Assembly (NCBI RefSeq): GCF_002944315.1
Contig: NZ_CP024311.1
Coordinates: 3,386,501 to 3,450,500, forward strand
Direction: 5' to 3'
Length of the DNA stretch: 64,000 nt
From: Rhizobium sp. NXC24
Lineage (GTDB): Bacteria > Pseudomonadota > Alphaproteobacteria > Rhizobiales > Rhizobiaceae
Part shown: positions 19,981 to 29,429 of the stretch, in pieces
Position numbering within the stretch: the first letter of the stretch is position 1
Layout: each line of letters starts with the position of its first letter
The notes under the pieces: model-generated
What the model saw: only the letters and a program-made list of their open reading frames with translations
Database searches by the model: none
What the model was told of the DNA's origin: nothing
Translations under genes and position numbers: made by a program

Positions 19981-20035
19981 TTATAAGTCGAAAAGCATGG
20001 GACGGCGGACAACCCGCCGCCCTCTTACTCGCAGA

Positions 20036-21223
20036 TCAAAGCTTGACCCAGGCACCGTTACGCTTCGAGGAAGCAACGCAGGCCTCGACGAAAGCCACAC
20101 CCTTCACACCGTCATCGACGGTCGGGTAAACCACGGCCGGATCGACCGCCACGCCCTTCTTGCGGGCATTGATGGCGCGCGCAGCCTCGGTGTAGATCGT
20201 GGCGAAGGCTTCGAGATAGCCTTCCGGATGTCCCGATGGGATGCGCGAAACACGCGCCGCGGCCGCACCGGAGCCTGCGCCATTACGGGTGATCAGGCGC
20301 TTCGGCTCACCGAATGGCGTGTACCAGAGATAGTTGGGATCGGCCTGCGTCCATTCGAGGCCGCCCTTGGTGCCGTAGACGCGGACCTTCAGGCCGTTCT
20401 CATGACCCGGTGCCACCTGGCTGCACCACAGCATGCCCTTAGCCGGCTTCTCCGAACCCTTGGCTTTGAAGCGCAGCAATAGATGACCATTGTCGTCCAG
20501 ACGGCGGCCTTCGACGAAACTGTCGAGATCGGCAGCGAGGCTATCGAGTTCCAGGCCGCTAACAAAAGAGGCGAGATTATAGGCATGCGTGCCGATATCG
20601 CCGGTCGAGCCACCCGCGCCGGACTGCGACGGATCGGTACGCCAGGCCGCCTGCTTCTGGCCCGACTGCTCGATGTTTTCCGTCAGCCAGTCCTGGGGAT
20701 ATTCCGCATGCACGATGCGGATATCGCCGAGCTCGCCATTGGCGATCATCTCGCGCGCCTGGCGAACCATCGGATAGCCGGTGTAGTTGTGCGTCAGGAT
20801 GAACAGCGCGCCGCTCTCGTCAGCCACCTTCTTCAGCTTCTTGGCGTCGGCAAGATTGGAGGTCAGCGGCTTGTCGCAGATGACGTGGATGCCGCGCTTC
20901 AGGAATTCCTTGGCGGCATCATAGTGAACATGGTTCGGCGTGACGATCGAAACCGCTTCGATGCCGTTCTTCAGTTTGGCTTCGCGGATCGCCATCTCGC
21001 GATAGCTGGAATAGGTGCGGGACGGATCGAGACCGAGATCACGGCCCGAAGCGATAGCCTTGTCCGGCGAGGCAGACAGCGCGCCGGCGACGAGATCGAA
21101 CTGGTCGTCAATGCGCGCGGCGATACGATGCACCGCACCGATAAAGGCGCCCGCGCCTCCGCCCACCATGCCAAGCCGAATGCGCGGCTCTCGCGTCTGC
21201 TCCGATGATCCTTCGATTGCCAT
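20036..21223 (-). CDS. Gfo/Idh/MocA-family oxidoreductase
   Basis: 395 aa. Rossmann start RLGMVGGGAGAFIGAVHRIAA (NAD(P)-binding glycines) and the EKP-like motif as CDKPLTSN (about residue 117), where the lysine belongs to the catalytic site. The long C-terminal alpha/beta domain fits MocA-type sugar dehydrogenases acting on inositol, glucosides or rare sugars. An ATG after GGAGGACC supports the start. It lies downstream of the sugar isomerase gene on the same strand, separated by a repeat-rich 319-nt gap; the two probably act on one substrate. Confidence 0.88.
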   Translation of the reverse strand: MAIEGSSEQTREPRIRLGMVGGGAGAFIGAVHRIAARIDDQFDLVAGALSASPDKAIASGRDLGLDPSRTYSSYREMAIREAKLKNGIEAVSIVTPNHVHYDAAKEFLKRGIHVICDKPLTSNLADAKKLKKVADESGALFILTHNYTGYPMVRQAREMIANGELGDIRIVHAEYPQDWLTENIEQSGQKQAAWRTDPSQSGAGGSTGDIGTHAYNLASFVSGLELDSLAADLDSFVEGRRLDDNGHLLLRFKAKGSEKPAKGMLWCSQVAPGHENGLKVRVYGTKGGLEWTQADPNYLWYTPFGEPKRLITRNGAGSGAAAARVSRIPSGHPEGYLEAFATIYTEAARAINARKKGVAVDPAVVYPTVDDGVKGVAFVEACVASSKRNGAWVKL

Positions 21224-21296
21224 ATGGTCCTCCTGAATGAATTAGAATTCGCCCCTCGCGGGGGAAGATTTGGTGCCTGCTGTTCCAAACAACCCG

Positions 21297-21484
21297 CCTC
21301 GCCCTTCGAGGGCCCTGCGGGCCACCTCAGGGTGAGGCTGATCTTTTGCGCCGAAACCCGCGCTCCTCCATCCATTGATGCCACGGATGGCTCCTATGAA
21401 AATTCGCCAAAGCCCGCTCCACCTTCATCCTGAGGTGCGGAGCCTCCTGAGCCTTGCGAAGGAGTGAAGCCTCGAAGGACGAGG
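21297..21484. repeat. Pair of inverted CCTCG/CCTTCGAGG-type repeats
   Basis: A unit at 21297-21337 (CCTCGCCCTTCGAGG ... CCTCAGGGTGAGG) recurs in the opposite direction at 21426-21484 (CATCCTGAGG ... CCTCGAAGGACGAGG). The 319-nt gap between the isomerase and the dehydrogenase contains these units and no gene. They could fold into a large stem-loop and separate expression of the two genes. Confidence 0.6.
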
Positions 21485-21542
21485 TGGCCTCCACCTTCCC
21501 CGCCCCTTCGACAAGCTCAGGACGGGGAGAAGGGACCTGGCT

Positions 21543-22595
21543 CTAAAGCCCCAGCATGCGCCGGTTGGCCGCCTGATCCGTGCCGCTGCCGGCAAAGTCG
21601 TCGAACGCCTTTTCGGTGACGCGGATGATGTGCGACTTGACGAATTCGGCACCTTCGCGTGCGCCGTCTTCCGGATGCTTGAGGCAGCATTCCCACTCGA
21701 CCACGGCCCAGCCGTCGAAATCATTGGCGGTCAGCTTCGAGAAGATCGAGCCGAAATCGACTTGGCCATCGCCCGGTGAACGGAAGCGGCCAGCGCGGTT
21801 GACCCAGCTCTGATAGCCGCCATAGACGCCCTGACGTCCGGTCGGATTGAACTCCGCATCCTTGACGTGGAACATCTTGATGCGGTCCTTGTAGATGTCG
21901 AGGTGGTCGAGATAGTCGAGGCACTGCAGGACATAGTGCGATGGGTCGTAGAGCATGTTGGCACGCGGATGGTTGCCGACGCGTTCCAGGAACATCTCGA
22001 AGGTGACGCCGTCATGCAGGTCTTCACCGGGATGGATTTCGTAGGCGACATCGACGCCGCAGGAATCGGCATGGTCGAGGATCGGCGTCCAGCGGCGGGC
22101 GAGTTCGTCGAAGGCGGTTTCGACCAGCCCGGCCGGACGCTGCGGCCAGGGATAGAGGAACGGCCAGGCGAGCGCGCCGGAGAAGGTCGCATGCGCCTTG
22201 ATGCCGAGATGCTTGGAAGCCGACAGCGCCATCTTCACCTGCTCGACCGCCCATTCCTGGCGAGCCTTGGGATTGCCCCGCACTTCCGGCGCTGCAAAGC
22301 CGTCGAAAGCCTCGTCATAGGCCGGATGCACGGCGACGAGCTGGCCCTGCAGATGGGTGGAGAGCTCGGTGACTTCGACACCGTTGGCGCGGGCGACGCC
22401 GGCGAATTCGTCGCAATAGTCCTTGGAGGAGGCCGCCTTCTTCAGGTCGATGAGCTGGCCTGCCCAGGTCGGCACCTGCACGCCGACATAGCCGGCGTCG
22501 GCAGCCCATTTCGTGATCGAATCCCACGAGTTGAACGGCGCCGCGTCACCGGCGAACTGGCCAAGAAACAGGCCTGGACCCTTGATCGTCTTCAT
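21543..22595 (-). CDS. Sugar phosphate isomerase/epimerase (xylose-isomerase-like TIM barrel)
   Basis: 350 aa AP-endonuclease-2/xylose-isomerase-like barrel. Metal-site residues are visible in CGVDVAYEIHPGEDLHDG, MLYDPSHYVLQC, KMFHVKDAEF and WAVVEWECC. The start at 22595 follows AGGGAGGAATTACGC; the longer frame has no support. Proteins of this group are usually partnered with MocA-type dehydrogenases in catabolism of inositol-like or keto sugars, as here. Exact reaction unknown. A CG-centred LacI-type half-palindrome sits 26 nt upstream. Confidence 0.87.
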   Translation of the reverse strand: MKTIKGPGLFLGQFAGDAAPFNSWDSITKWAADAGYVGVQVPTWAGQLIDLKKAASSKDYCDEFAGVARANGVEVTELSTHLQGQLVAVHPAYDEAFDGFAAPEVRGNPKARQEWAVEQVKMALSASKHLGIKAHATFSGALAWPFLYPWPQRPAGLVETAFDELARRWTPILDHADSCGVDVAYEIHPGEDLHDGVTFEMFLERVGNHPRANMLYDPSHYVLQCLDYLDHLDIYKDRIKMFHVKDAEFNPTGRQGVYGGYQSWVNRAGRFRSPGDGQVDFGSIFSKLTANDFDGWAVVEWECCLKHPEDGAREGAEFVKSHIIRVTEKAFDDFAGSGTDQAANRRMLGL

Positions 22596-22620
22596 GCGTA
22601 ATTCCTCCCTAATTGCGTTC

Positions 22621-22633
22621 TGTAAACGTTTCC
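22621..22633. promoter_or_regulatory. LacI-type operator candidate upstream of the sugar isomerase
   Basis: TGTAAACGTTTCC contains the perfect 8-bp palindrome AAACGTTT with a central CG, close to the LacI-family consensus. Its position between likely promoter and start suggests repression by a LacI protein, possibly not the one encoded at 26635, whose own presumed sites have a CC/GG centre. Confidence 0.5.
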
Positions 22634-22811
22634 GATGCCTTTCCGGCCCATATCCGAGGCGGCCGGGACGCCGTAACCTCAAAAAACAATAGGGTCGTCA
22701 GGATGAAAGTCGAATGCCTTGCGACCTAATCATGGCCAGTCGCCGACGGCAAGAGGTACGTGCCGCAAAATTTCCTCGGGCCGCGAAACGAAGCGGCGGA
22801 ACATTTAAAAA

Positions 22812-22835
22812 GCGCCCGCCGGAACCGGCGGGCGC
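22812..22835 (-). terminator. Rho-independent terminator of the sugar ABC operon
   Basis: GCGCCCGCCGG and CCGGCGGGCGC form a perfect 11-bp stem with an AA loop; on the minus strand TTTTTAAATG follows. It begins 21 nt past the stop of the binding-protein gene. Confidence 0.88.
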
Positions 22836-22856
22836 CTCTGTCGGAATCCGTGCCGA

Positions 22857-23804
22857 TCAGAACGGCGAGTCGGGGAAGTAGAAATCCTTGGCATTGTCCT
22901 TGGTGACCAAGGTCGCGTCCAGGATATAGTTGCCGCGAACCGGAACCTGATCGTAGAAGTTGGCGGCCGTCAGTTCCATGGCCGTCCCGACCATTGCCGG
23001 CGGATAGAGCACATCGACCGGGATCAGCTTGTCGCCGTCCATGACCTTCTTGACCATGTCCTTGGAACCAGCGCCGGCGATAATGTACTGGATGTCGGTA
23101 CGCTTGGCCTGGTCGATCGCCTGCAGCACGCCGACAGCCATATCGTCATCCTGGCACCAGACGACATCGATCTTCGGGAACTTCGTCAGATAATCCTGCA
23201 TGACCTTGAAGGCGTCGTCGCGGTTCCAGTTGCCGTACTGCCGGTCGAGAACCTTGACGTTGGAGCCGGCAATGCCCTTGTCGAAACCGTCCTGACGCTG
23301 CTGGTCGATCGGGATCGGCAGACCACGGATGACGACGACCTGAGCATTCGGTGTATTGGCCTTGATATACTCGCCCGCCGTCTGGCCGAGAGCAGGATTG
23401 TTGCCCGCAACATAGAGGTCGCGGACGGAATTGTCGTTGTTGCTCGGCGCGCGGTCGACGAGAGCAACGAACTTGCCCTTGTCCTTGACTTCCTTGATCG
23501 CATTGACCAGCGGATCTGGATCCGACGGCAGGATCACGAGAGCGTCGATGCCCTGAGTCTCAAGGTCCTGTACCGCATTTGCCTGGCTTGCGGCGTCGGG
23601 CGAGGTCTTGACAATGACATTCAGCCCCGGATGTTCGGCCATCAAGAGTTTGGCGACGCGTTCGGCATGGAAGACGACGCCGGAGGTCCAGCCATGGTCC
23701 GCCGCCGGAATGGAAACGCCGATGGTGACCTTTTTGTCCTCGGCATGAACCGCACTGGCCAGAGCCACCAGCGCGACGGCCAGACCAAATAGTCTTTTAC
23801 GCAT
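22857..23804 (-). CDS. Periplasmic sugar-binding protein, RbsB type
   Basis: 315 aa. Signal peptide MRKRLFGLAVALVALASAVHA, then a type I periplasmic-binding fold (KVTIGVSIPAADHGWTSGV; ALVILPSDPDPLVNAIKE; VVWCQDDDMAVGVLQAI). It delivers a monosaccharide to the permease encoded just upstream. It is the last gene of an ATPase-permease-binding protein operon, an order opposite to the usual rbs arrangement, and ends at a strong terminator. Specificity (ribose, xylose, galactose or similar) is not predictable. Confidence 0.9.
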   Translation of the reverse strand: MRKRLFGLAVALVALASAVHAEDKKVTIGVSIPAADHGWTSGVVFHAERVAKLLMAEHPGLNVIVKTSPDAASQANAVQDLETQGIDALVILPSDPDPLVNAIKEVKDKGKFVALVDRAPSNNDNSVRDLYVAGNNPALGQTAGEYIKANTPNAQVVVIRGLPIPIDQQRQDGFDKGIAGSNVKVLDRQYGNWNRDDAFKVMQDYLTKFPKIDVVWCQDDDMAVGVLQAIDQAKRTDIQYIIAGAGSKDMVKKVMDGDKLIPVDVLYPPAMVGTAMELTAANFYDQVPVRGNYILDATLVTKDNAKDFYFPDSPF

Positions 23805-23866
23805 ATTTCATCCTCCCAGATAGAAACAGGGCATTGTCCTAATGACCGGGCGCCCCTTAGACCCGG

Positions 23867-24895
23867 TTATTGCTGTTTGCGAGCAAGCGAGCGCTGGACG
23901 AGCATGGCGATGATGATGATCGCGCCCTGGATAGCGCTGAGCAAATACTCGCTGATGAAATTGGAAAGCAGCATGATGTTGCCGACCAGCTCGAGGATGA
24001 AGGCTCCGCAAACGGTACCCCATACCCTGCCCGCGCCGCCCTTCAGCGCCGTGCCGCCGACGACGACGGCCGTGATTGCCTGCAGCTCCCACAAGCTACC
24101 CGTCGTCGCCGATGTCGAACCAAGCCGCGGCACGTAGAGAAGCACGGCGATCGCCACACACAGGCCCTGGATGACGAAGGCGATGGTGCGCACGCGATTG
24201 ACCGCCACGCCGGAATAACGCGCAACGTCGCGGCTGGAGCCGACGGCGATGACATGCCGCCCGTAACGGGTGCGATAAAGAATGAAGGCCGCGATGCAGG
24301 TAACGACAATGATGACGACGATCGGCACCGGCACACCGAGCACGGAGCCGTAATAAGCGGGCTTGTACAGCGCCTGCAGGTTCGCCGGGCGCAAGGTGAT
24401 CGCGCCGCCCTGCGACAGCCAAGTCGTCAAGCCTCGGTAGACACCCATCGTGCCAAGCGTCGCAATGAACGGCTCAATCTTACCCATGGTCGTGATCAGA
24501 CCATTGGCCAAGCCGCACAGGAGGCCGGCGACGATCGAGAACAACACGGCCGCCGCCAACATCAGGCCAGGATCGGCGATGACACCGGAGTTCATCAAGA
24601 GGATCATCAGGCTTGCGACGAAGGCGACCATAGCGCCAACGGACAGATCGAGATCGCCCGCCGAGATGACGAAGGTGGCACCGACCGCGATAATCGCAAT
24701 ATAGGCGCATCGCGTCGCGACATTGGTGAGATTGGTAATGCCGATGAAGTTCGGGTTGACCAGTGCGCCTACGATCAGAAGCAGCACCAGCGCTGCAAAC
24801 GGTGCCACGGCCCTGAGATCGACATCACGCCAGGAACGCCCTCGCCGACCGGTCTTGCCGCTGCTGTCTTCGCCCACGCTCATAACCAAAACCAA
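23867..24895 (-). CDS. Sugar ABC transporter permease, RbsC type
   Basis: 342 aa inner-membrane protein with about nine hydrophobic segments. VVGGTALKGGAGRVWGTVCG near residue 275 is the conserved segment of BPD_transp_2 permeases, and FVISAGDLDLSVGAMVAF near 77 is the other family hallmark. A short polar N-terminus (RGRSWRDVDLRAV) precedes the first helix. It lies 49 nt downstream of the ATPase gene and 62 nt upstream of the binding-protein gene, and so belongs to the same operon. Confidence 0.9.
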   Translation of the reverse strand: MVLVMSVGEDSSGKTGRRGRSWRDVDLRAVAPFAALVLLLIVGALVNPNFIGITNLTNVATRCAYIAIIAVGATFVISAGDLDLSVGAMVAFVASLMILLMNSGVIADPGLMLAAAVLFSIVAGLLCGLANGLITTMGKIEPFIATLGTMGVYRGLTTWLSQGGAITLRPANLQALYKPAYYGSVLGVPVPIVVIIVVTCIAAFILYRTRYGRHVIAVGSSRDVARYSGVAVNRVRTIAFVIQGLCVAIAVLLYVPRLGSTSATTGSLWELQAITAVVVGGTALKGGAGRVWGTVCGAFILELVGNIMLLSNFISEYLLSAIQGAIIIIAMLVQRSLARKQQ

Positions 24896-24944
24896 CCTCC
24901 CATCCCAATGACTGCTGGGAATTCGCCCTGCCTCTGCTGCCCGT

Positions 24945-26468
24945 TCAGGCAGCGGTCTTTTTCTTCAGGCCCGCCGCATAACGCATGATTTCCTGCTCGG
25001 AGATCTCGTCGCCTTCAAGCATGCCGACGATCCGGCCCTCGCGCATCACCGCGATCCGCGTGCACAGCCCGATGACCTCGGGCATTTCCGAGGAGACCAC
25101 GATGATCGAATGGCCATCGCGGGCCAGTGCCGAAATGAAGTGATAGATCTGCTGCTTCGTGCCGACATCGATACCGCGTGTCGGCTCGTCGATGATGATG
25201 ATCTGCGGGTCGGTTTCCATGACCTTGGCCAGAAGCAATTTCTGCTGATTGCCGCCGGACATGCGGCCGGCAACGATATTTCCGTCGCGAACCCGGATGT
25301 CGAAGCGCCGGCGCGCCCGCGTCAGCGCACTGGCCTCGCTGGAGGCGCTGAGATAACCGAACTTGCCGTGCCGATCCAAGGATTGGAGGGTCAGGTTGAC
25401 GGCCATGCCGGAATTCAGAAGGAGACCCTTGGACTTCCGGTCCTTGGTCATATAGGCAAGCCCGGCATCGATGGCCGCATGCACGTCATGCGGCGGCACC
25501 GTTTGGCCATTGGCAACGACCTCACCGGCGGCGCGTGAGCGCAGGCCGACGATCGCTTCCATCAGCTCCGTCCGGCCCGAGCCGATCATACCGGAAAAGC
25601 CCAATATCTCGCCCTTGCGCAGCTCGAAGCTCGCATCGTGAACGTAGCCGGTCGAAAGCGAGCTGACACTGAGCACGACTTTCTCGTCGACATCCGGCTC
25701 GTTCTTGGCCGGATAGAGGCTGGAAAGCTCACGCCCGACCATCAACTGGGCAATCGATTCGCCGTCGAGCAGCGAGGTTTGCGATGTCTTCACCCACTGG
25801 CCGTCGCGCAGGACCGTGACGCGGTCCGTCAGCTCCATGACTTCGTCGAGCTTGTGCGACACGAACACGAAGCTTGTTCCCTGGTCCCTAAGCTTGCGCA
25901 CCTGCTTGAACAGGAAGTTGGTCTCCTCCCGAGACAAGACGGCGGTCGGCTCGTCCATGAAGACGATCCTCGCATCCCGGCTGATCGCCTTGGCGATCTC
26001 CACCATCTGCTTGTCGGCGATGGAAAGCGTGCCGATCAGCGCATTCTCGTCGACATGCGAACCGAGGAGATCGAGGACACGCCGCGTTTCGGCGCGCATA
26101 TATTTGCGATCAAGCACACCAAAACGCGTGACTTCGCGACCGAGAAACAGGCTTTCGGTCACAGTCAGATGTTCGGCTAGATTGAATTCCTGGTGGATGA
26201 TGACAATGCCGAGCGCTTCGGCGCCACCGTTGGGCGGCAGCTTCACCGGCTCACCGTCAAGCAGGATCTCGCCGGAGCTTGGCTGCTCGAAACCGGAGAG
26301 GACTTTCACGAGCGTCGACTTGCCGGCGCCGTTCTCCCCCATGAGCGCATGGATTTCGCCGGCCCGAAGATCGAAATTGACGCTGAACAGCACCTGCACG
26401 CCGCTGAAGGACTTGGAAATTCGCCTCGCGGACAGCACCACCGCGCCGTCGACGGTCTCCGAACTCAT
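24945..26468 (-). CDS. Sugar ABC transporter ATP-binding protein, RbsA/MglA type (two ABC domains)
   Basis: 507 aa. The N-terminal ABC domain has Walker A GENGAGKST and Walker B IVFMDEPTAVLS. The C-terminal domain has a degenerate Walker A (SGMIGSGRTEL), signature MSGGNQQK and Walker B IIIIDEPTRGID, the standard asymmetric pattern of carbohydrate CUT2 ATPases. The start at 26468 follows GGAGGAAATA. It is the first gene of the operon and is divergent from the LacI regulator gene across twin operators. Confidence 0.93.
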   Translation of the reverse strand: MSSETVDGAVVLSARRISKSFSGVQVLFSVNFDLRAGEIHALMGENGAGKSTLVKVLSGFEQPSSGEILLDGEPVKLPPNGGAEALGIVIIHQEFNLAEHLTVTESLFLGREVTRFGVLDRKYMRAETRRVLDLLGSHVDENALIGTLSIADKQMVEIAKAISRDARIVFMDEPTAVLSREETNFLFKQVRKLRDQGTSFVFVSHKLDEVMELTDRVTVLRDGQWVKTSQTSLLDGESIAQLMVGRELSSLYPAKNEPDVDEKVVLSVSSLSTGYVHDASFELRKGEILGFSGMIGSGRTELMEAIVGLRSRAAGEVVANGQTVPPHDVHAAIDAGLAYMTKDRKSKGLLLNSGMAVNLTLQSLDRHGKFGYLSASSEASALTRARRRFDIRVRDGNIVAGRMSGGNQQKLLLAKVMETDPQIIIIDEPTRGIDVGTKQQIYHFISALARDGHSIIVVSSEMPEVIGLCTRIAVMREGRIVGMLEGDEISEQEIMRYAAGLKKKTAA

Positions 26469-26505
26469 TATTTCCTCCCTGTGGCCCCACACCACTTCCA
26501 TGTTG

Positions 26506-26540
26506 TGTAAACCTTTACATACTCTGTGTAAAGGTTTACA
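26506..26540. promoter_or_regulatory. Twin LacI-type operators between the sugar ABC operon and lacI-type gene
   Basis: TGTAAACCTTTACA at 26506-26519 and its exact reverse complement TGTAAAGGTTTACA at 26527-26540. Each has perfect TGTAAA/TTTACA arms, and the centres are 21 bp apart, two helical turns. They lie 38 nt before the ATPase start and 94 nt before the regulator start, so they are well placed for control of both. Confidence 0.75.
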
Positions 26541-26634
26541 TCATTGCATGTCGCACAATTTTACGCGGTCGCCTTTGATCTCCGCGGAAGTCTGTGTAGT
26601 GTCCGGTCCGAGACGAGACCCAAGGCAGAGCGCA

Positions 26635-27660
26635 GTGTCTAATTCCACGCCCGCAACCATCGAAGACGTCGCCCGCATTGCCAATGTTTCGATCGCTACG
26701 GTCTCGCGGGCAATTCATATGCCTGAAAAGGTCGCGAACTCGACGCGGCTGAAGGTCAATCAGGCGATCGCGATCACCGGTTATACCACCAATGCCATGG
26801 CGCGCAGCCTGCGGCTCGGTCGATCGAACATGATCCTCGTCGTCGCACCCGATATCGGCGATCCTAATTTCTCCAACATTCTTATCGGGTTGGAAAATGA
26901 GGCGCGCTCGCACGGCTACGGCGTCCTGATCGGCCACACGCAGAACGATGCGCAACGCGGGCTGGAATATCTGAAGTTCCTGAATTCCAACCAGGCGGCG
27001 GGCTTGATCCTGTTCACCGGTATCCTGCCCTTCGGACACCAGACGATGACGGCGCGGCTTCCGCCGAGCGTCGGCGTCTTCGAGCCGGTCTTCAACGGCG
27101 GCATTCCCTATGTCGGCGTGGACGATATCGCCGGAGCGCGCAAGGCGGTCGACCTTCTGATTGCCGAGGGTCATCGCAAGATTGCATTCATCGGCGATTC
27201 GCGCACCCGCCTCGCCTATAGCCGGCGCCGCATGGGCTACGAGGCTGGACTGGATGCCGCCAACGTCAGTCCCGACCTTCGTATCGTATTCGAGGGCGAC
27301 GGCACCATCGAGAGCGGCAGGCTGGCCGTCGAGCAGCTTTTCATGCGCGACACGCTGCCGACTGCCTTCATGTGTGTCAACGATCAGACGGCCATTGGCG
27401 TGATGATCGGGCTGAAAGCGCGCGGCTACGACATTCCCGGGGATTTTTCGGTGACCGGCTTCGACGATGTGCCGCAGGCCGTTTTCATGTCACCCTCGTT
27501 GACGACGATCCGGCAGCCGCGAACCGCCATCGGCAAGCATGCAATGTCGCTCCTGATTGAGCTGTTGTCGGACGGCCAGCCGGCTGAGACGGAAATCTTG
27601 CTGCGGCCGGATTTGGTGGTGCGCAACTCGGTCTCGGCGCCGTCCCGCGCCCGGCGATAA
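26635..27660 (+). CDS. LacI-family transcriptional regulator of the sugar ABC operon
   Basis: 341 aa from the GTG at 26635. N-terminal helix-turn-helix and hinge (TIEDVARIANVSIATVSRAIHMPEKVANSTRLKV, split here only by wording; residues about 7-41) followed by a type I periplasmic-binding effector domain to ITLRPDLVVR-like end. The frame opens much further upstream, but that part is antisense to the ATPase gene and the LacI domain begins at this GTG. It is divergent from the ABC operon over two strong palindromes, which are its likely operators. The effector is probably the transported sugar. A VOC gene follows after 10 nt. Confidence 0.88.
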   Translation: MSNSTPATIEDVARIANVSIATVSRAIHMPEKVANSTRLKVNQAIAITGYTTNAMARSLRLGRSNMILVVAPDIGDPNFSNILIGLENEARSHGYGVLIGHTQNDAQRGLEYLKFLNSNQAAGLILFTGILPFGHQTMTARLPPSVGVFEPVFNGGIPYVGVDDIAGARKAVDLLIAEGHRKIAFIGDSRTRLAYSRRRMGYEAGLDAANVSPDLRIVFEGDGTIESGRLAVEQLFMRDTLPTAFMCVNDQTAIGVMIGLKARGYDIPGDFSVTGFDDVPQAVFMSPSLTTIRQPRTAIGKHAMSLLIELLSDGQPAETEILLRPDLVVRNSVSAPSRARR

Positions 27661-27670
27661 GGACATAGCC

Positions 27671-28027
27671 GTGCCGCTCGGCAGACTCGTCCTTTATGCC
27701 CGCGACGTGGACGCGACGATCAGCTTTTACGAGAAGCATTTTGGGTTCAAACCGCTGCGGCAGGACGGCGATCGAATTGTCGAGCTGCTGGCACCGGACG
27801 GCGGCGCCAATCTGATGATCCATCCGGCAGGAAAAGCACAGAAAATGGGCCAGGTGCTGGTAAAGCTGGTCTTCGACGTCGAGGATGTGGAAGCCTTTCG
27901 CGCCAAATGTGCCGGCAACGGACTTGAGTTCGGCCCCTTGCACCAGGCCGACGGCTATGCGTACGCCAACGCCAAGGACCCCTGCGGAAATTCCATATCC
28001 ATTTCCAGCCGCGCCTTCCGGCGATAA
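27671..28027 (+). CDS. VOC-superfamily (glyoxalase/bleomycin-resistance-like) protein
   Basis: 118 aa from the GTG at 27671; the ribosome site AAGGA overlaps the stop of the LacI gene. LGRLVLYARDVDATISFYEKHFGF at the start and the repeated fold unit around VLVKLVFDVEDVEAFRAKC are typical of VOC proteins, and YANAKDPCGNSISI carries the usual last metal-ligand strand. Members bind a divalent metal and act as glyoxalases, dioxygenases or isomerases, or trap antibiotics. Co-transcription with a sugar regulator does not identify the substrate. Confidence 0.75.
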   Translation: MPLGRLVLYARDVDATISFYEKHFGFKPLRQDGDRIVELLAPDGGANLMIHPAGKAQKMGQVLVKLVFDVEDVEAFRAKCAGNGLEFGPLHQADGYAYANAKDPCGNSISISSRAFRR

Positions 28028-28030
28028 TCT

Positions 28031-28055
28031 GGGAGGCGATGAACCACCGCCTCCC
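28031..28055. terminator. Terminator between VOC and xylA genes
   Basis: GGGAGGCG and CGCCTCCC form a perfect 8-bp stem; GGTTTTG follows on the plus strand. It lies 4 nt after the VOC stop and 12 nt before the convergent xylA stop, so it probably serves both. Confidence 0.75.
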
Positions 28056-28066
28056 GGTTTTGTCGA

Positions 28067-29377
28067 TCAAACGTAACGATTGACGATGTTTTCCAGCAGT
28101 TCCTGCTTGCCGGACTTCGGCTGCGGATTGATGTCCTTGCTCTCGACCCATTGAGCGATCTGATCGAGCGAATATTCGCCGCGCAGCAGCTTCTGGCCTT
28201 CAGCCGAATCCCAACCGGCGTAACGGTCGGCGAGCGGCTTGGAGAGCGCCTTGTCCTCGATCATCTTGGCAGCGGCCTTGAGGCCACGGGCGCAGCAATC
28301 CATGCCGCCGATGTGACCGATGATCAGATCTTCCGGATCGAGCGACTGACGGCGCAGCTTGGCGTCGAAGTTGGTGCCGCCGGTCTTGAAGCCGCCGCCT
28401 GCCAGCACGTGGTAGTATGCGAGCGACATTTCCGGAACATTGTTCGGGAACTGGTCGGTGTCCCAACCGGACTGGTAGTCGTTGCGGTTCATGTCGATTG
28501 AGCCGAAGATGCCGAGCGCGTTGGCAAGCGCCAGTTCGTGCTCGAAGGAATGGCCGGCAAGGATCGCATGGCCCTGCTCGATGTTGACCTTCACTTCGTT
28601 TTCAAGGCCATTCTTCTTCAGGAAGCCGTAGACGGTCGCGACGTCGTAATCATACTGATGCTTGGTCGGCTCCTGCGGCTTCGGCTCGATCAGGATCGTG
28701 CCCTTGAAGCCGATCTTGTGCTTGTACTCGACCACAAGGTTGAGGAAGCGGCCCATCTGGTCCAGCTCACGCTTCAGGTCGGTGTTGAGAAGGGTTTCGT
28801 AGCCTTCGCGGCCGCCCCAGAGAACGTAGTTTTCACCGCCGAGTTTGTGCGTTGCGTCCATGCAGGTCTTCACGGTCGCAGCCGAGAAAGCAAAGACATC
28901 CGGATCCGGGTTGGTGGCGGCACCTGACATGAAGCGGCGGTTGGAGAACAGGTTCGCCGTGCCCCACAACAGCTTGACGCCCGTCTCGGCCTGCTTCTCG
29001 GCGAAGTAATCGACGATCTCGTTGAGGTTCCTGGTGTTCTCGGCGAAATTCTTGCCTTCCGGACGCACGTCGGCGTCATGGAAGCAGTAGTAGGGCGAGC
29101 CGAGCAGGGTGAAGAATTCGAAGGCGACGTCAGCCTTCAGCTTGGCCGCTTCCATCGTGTCCTGGAACCAGGGGCGCAGAAAGGTCTGGCCGCCGAAGGG
29201 GTCGCCGCCCGGCCAGGTGAAGGTGTGCCAGTAGGCAACGGCAAAACGCAGATGGTCTTCCATGCGCTTGCCAAGAACCACTTCATCCTTGTTGTAGTGG
29301 CGAAAGGCCAGCGGGTTGGTGCTCTCAGGCCCTTCGTACTTCACTTTCTTGATGTCACCAAAAAATCCGGTGCCCAT
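28067..29377 (-). CDS. xylA: Xylose isomerase
   Basis: 436 aa, the length of the longer (class II) bacterial xylose isomerases. Interconverts D-xylose and D-xylulose in the cytoplasm. Family motifs: [11 protein letters not shown] (active-site His region, about residue 52), [16 protein letters not shown] (about 184), [15 protein letters not shown] (metal ligands) and [17 protein letters not shown] (about 268). It is downstream of xylB on the same strand; the 163-nt gap holds a palindromic repeat, so the two may be expressed at different levels. Confidence 0.97.
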   Translation of the reverse strand: MGTGFFGDIKKVKYEGPESTNPLAFRHYNKDEVVLGKRMEDHLRFAVAYWHTFTWPGGDPFGGQTFLRPWFQDTMEAAKLKADVAFEFFTLLGSPYYCFHDADVRPEGKNFAENTRNLNEIVDYFAEKQAETGVKLLWGTANLFSNRRFMSGAATNPDPDVFAFSAATVKTCMDATHKLGGENYVLWGGREGYETLLNTDLKRELDQMGRFLNLVVEYKHKIGFKGTILIEPKPQEPTKHQYDYDVATVYGFLKKNGLENEVKVNIEQGHAILAGHSFEHELALANALGIFGSIDMNRNDYQSGWDTDQFPNNVPEMSLAYYHVLAGGGFKTGGTNFDAKLRRQSLDPEDLIIGHIGGMDCCARGLKAAAKMIEDKALSKPLADRYAGWDSAEGQKLLRGEYSLDQIAQWVESKDINPQPKSGKQELLENIVNRYV

Positions 29378-29429
29378 AACTCATCTCCTTGGGTTTGGTA
29401 TTCGATATTGTTTCGTCGCTGGTAGCGCG

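Noticed and set aside
23870..24988. A 372-codon plus-strand frame over the RbsC-type permease
   Set aside because: Its product is rich in Asp/His/Arg without any recognisable domain, while the minus strand encodes a clear permease.
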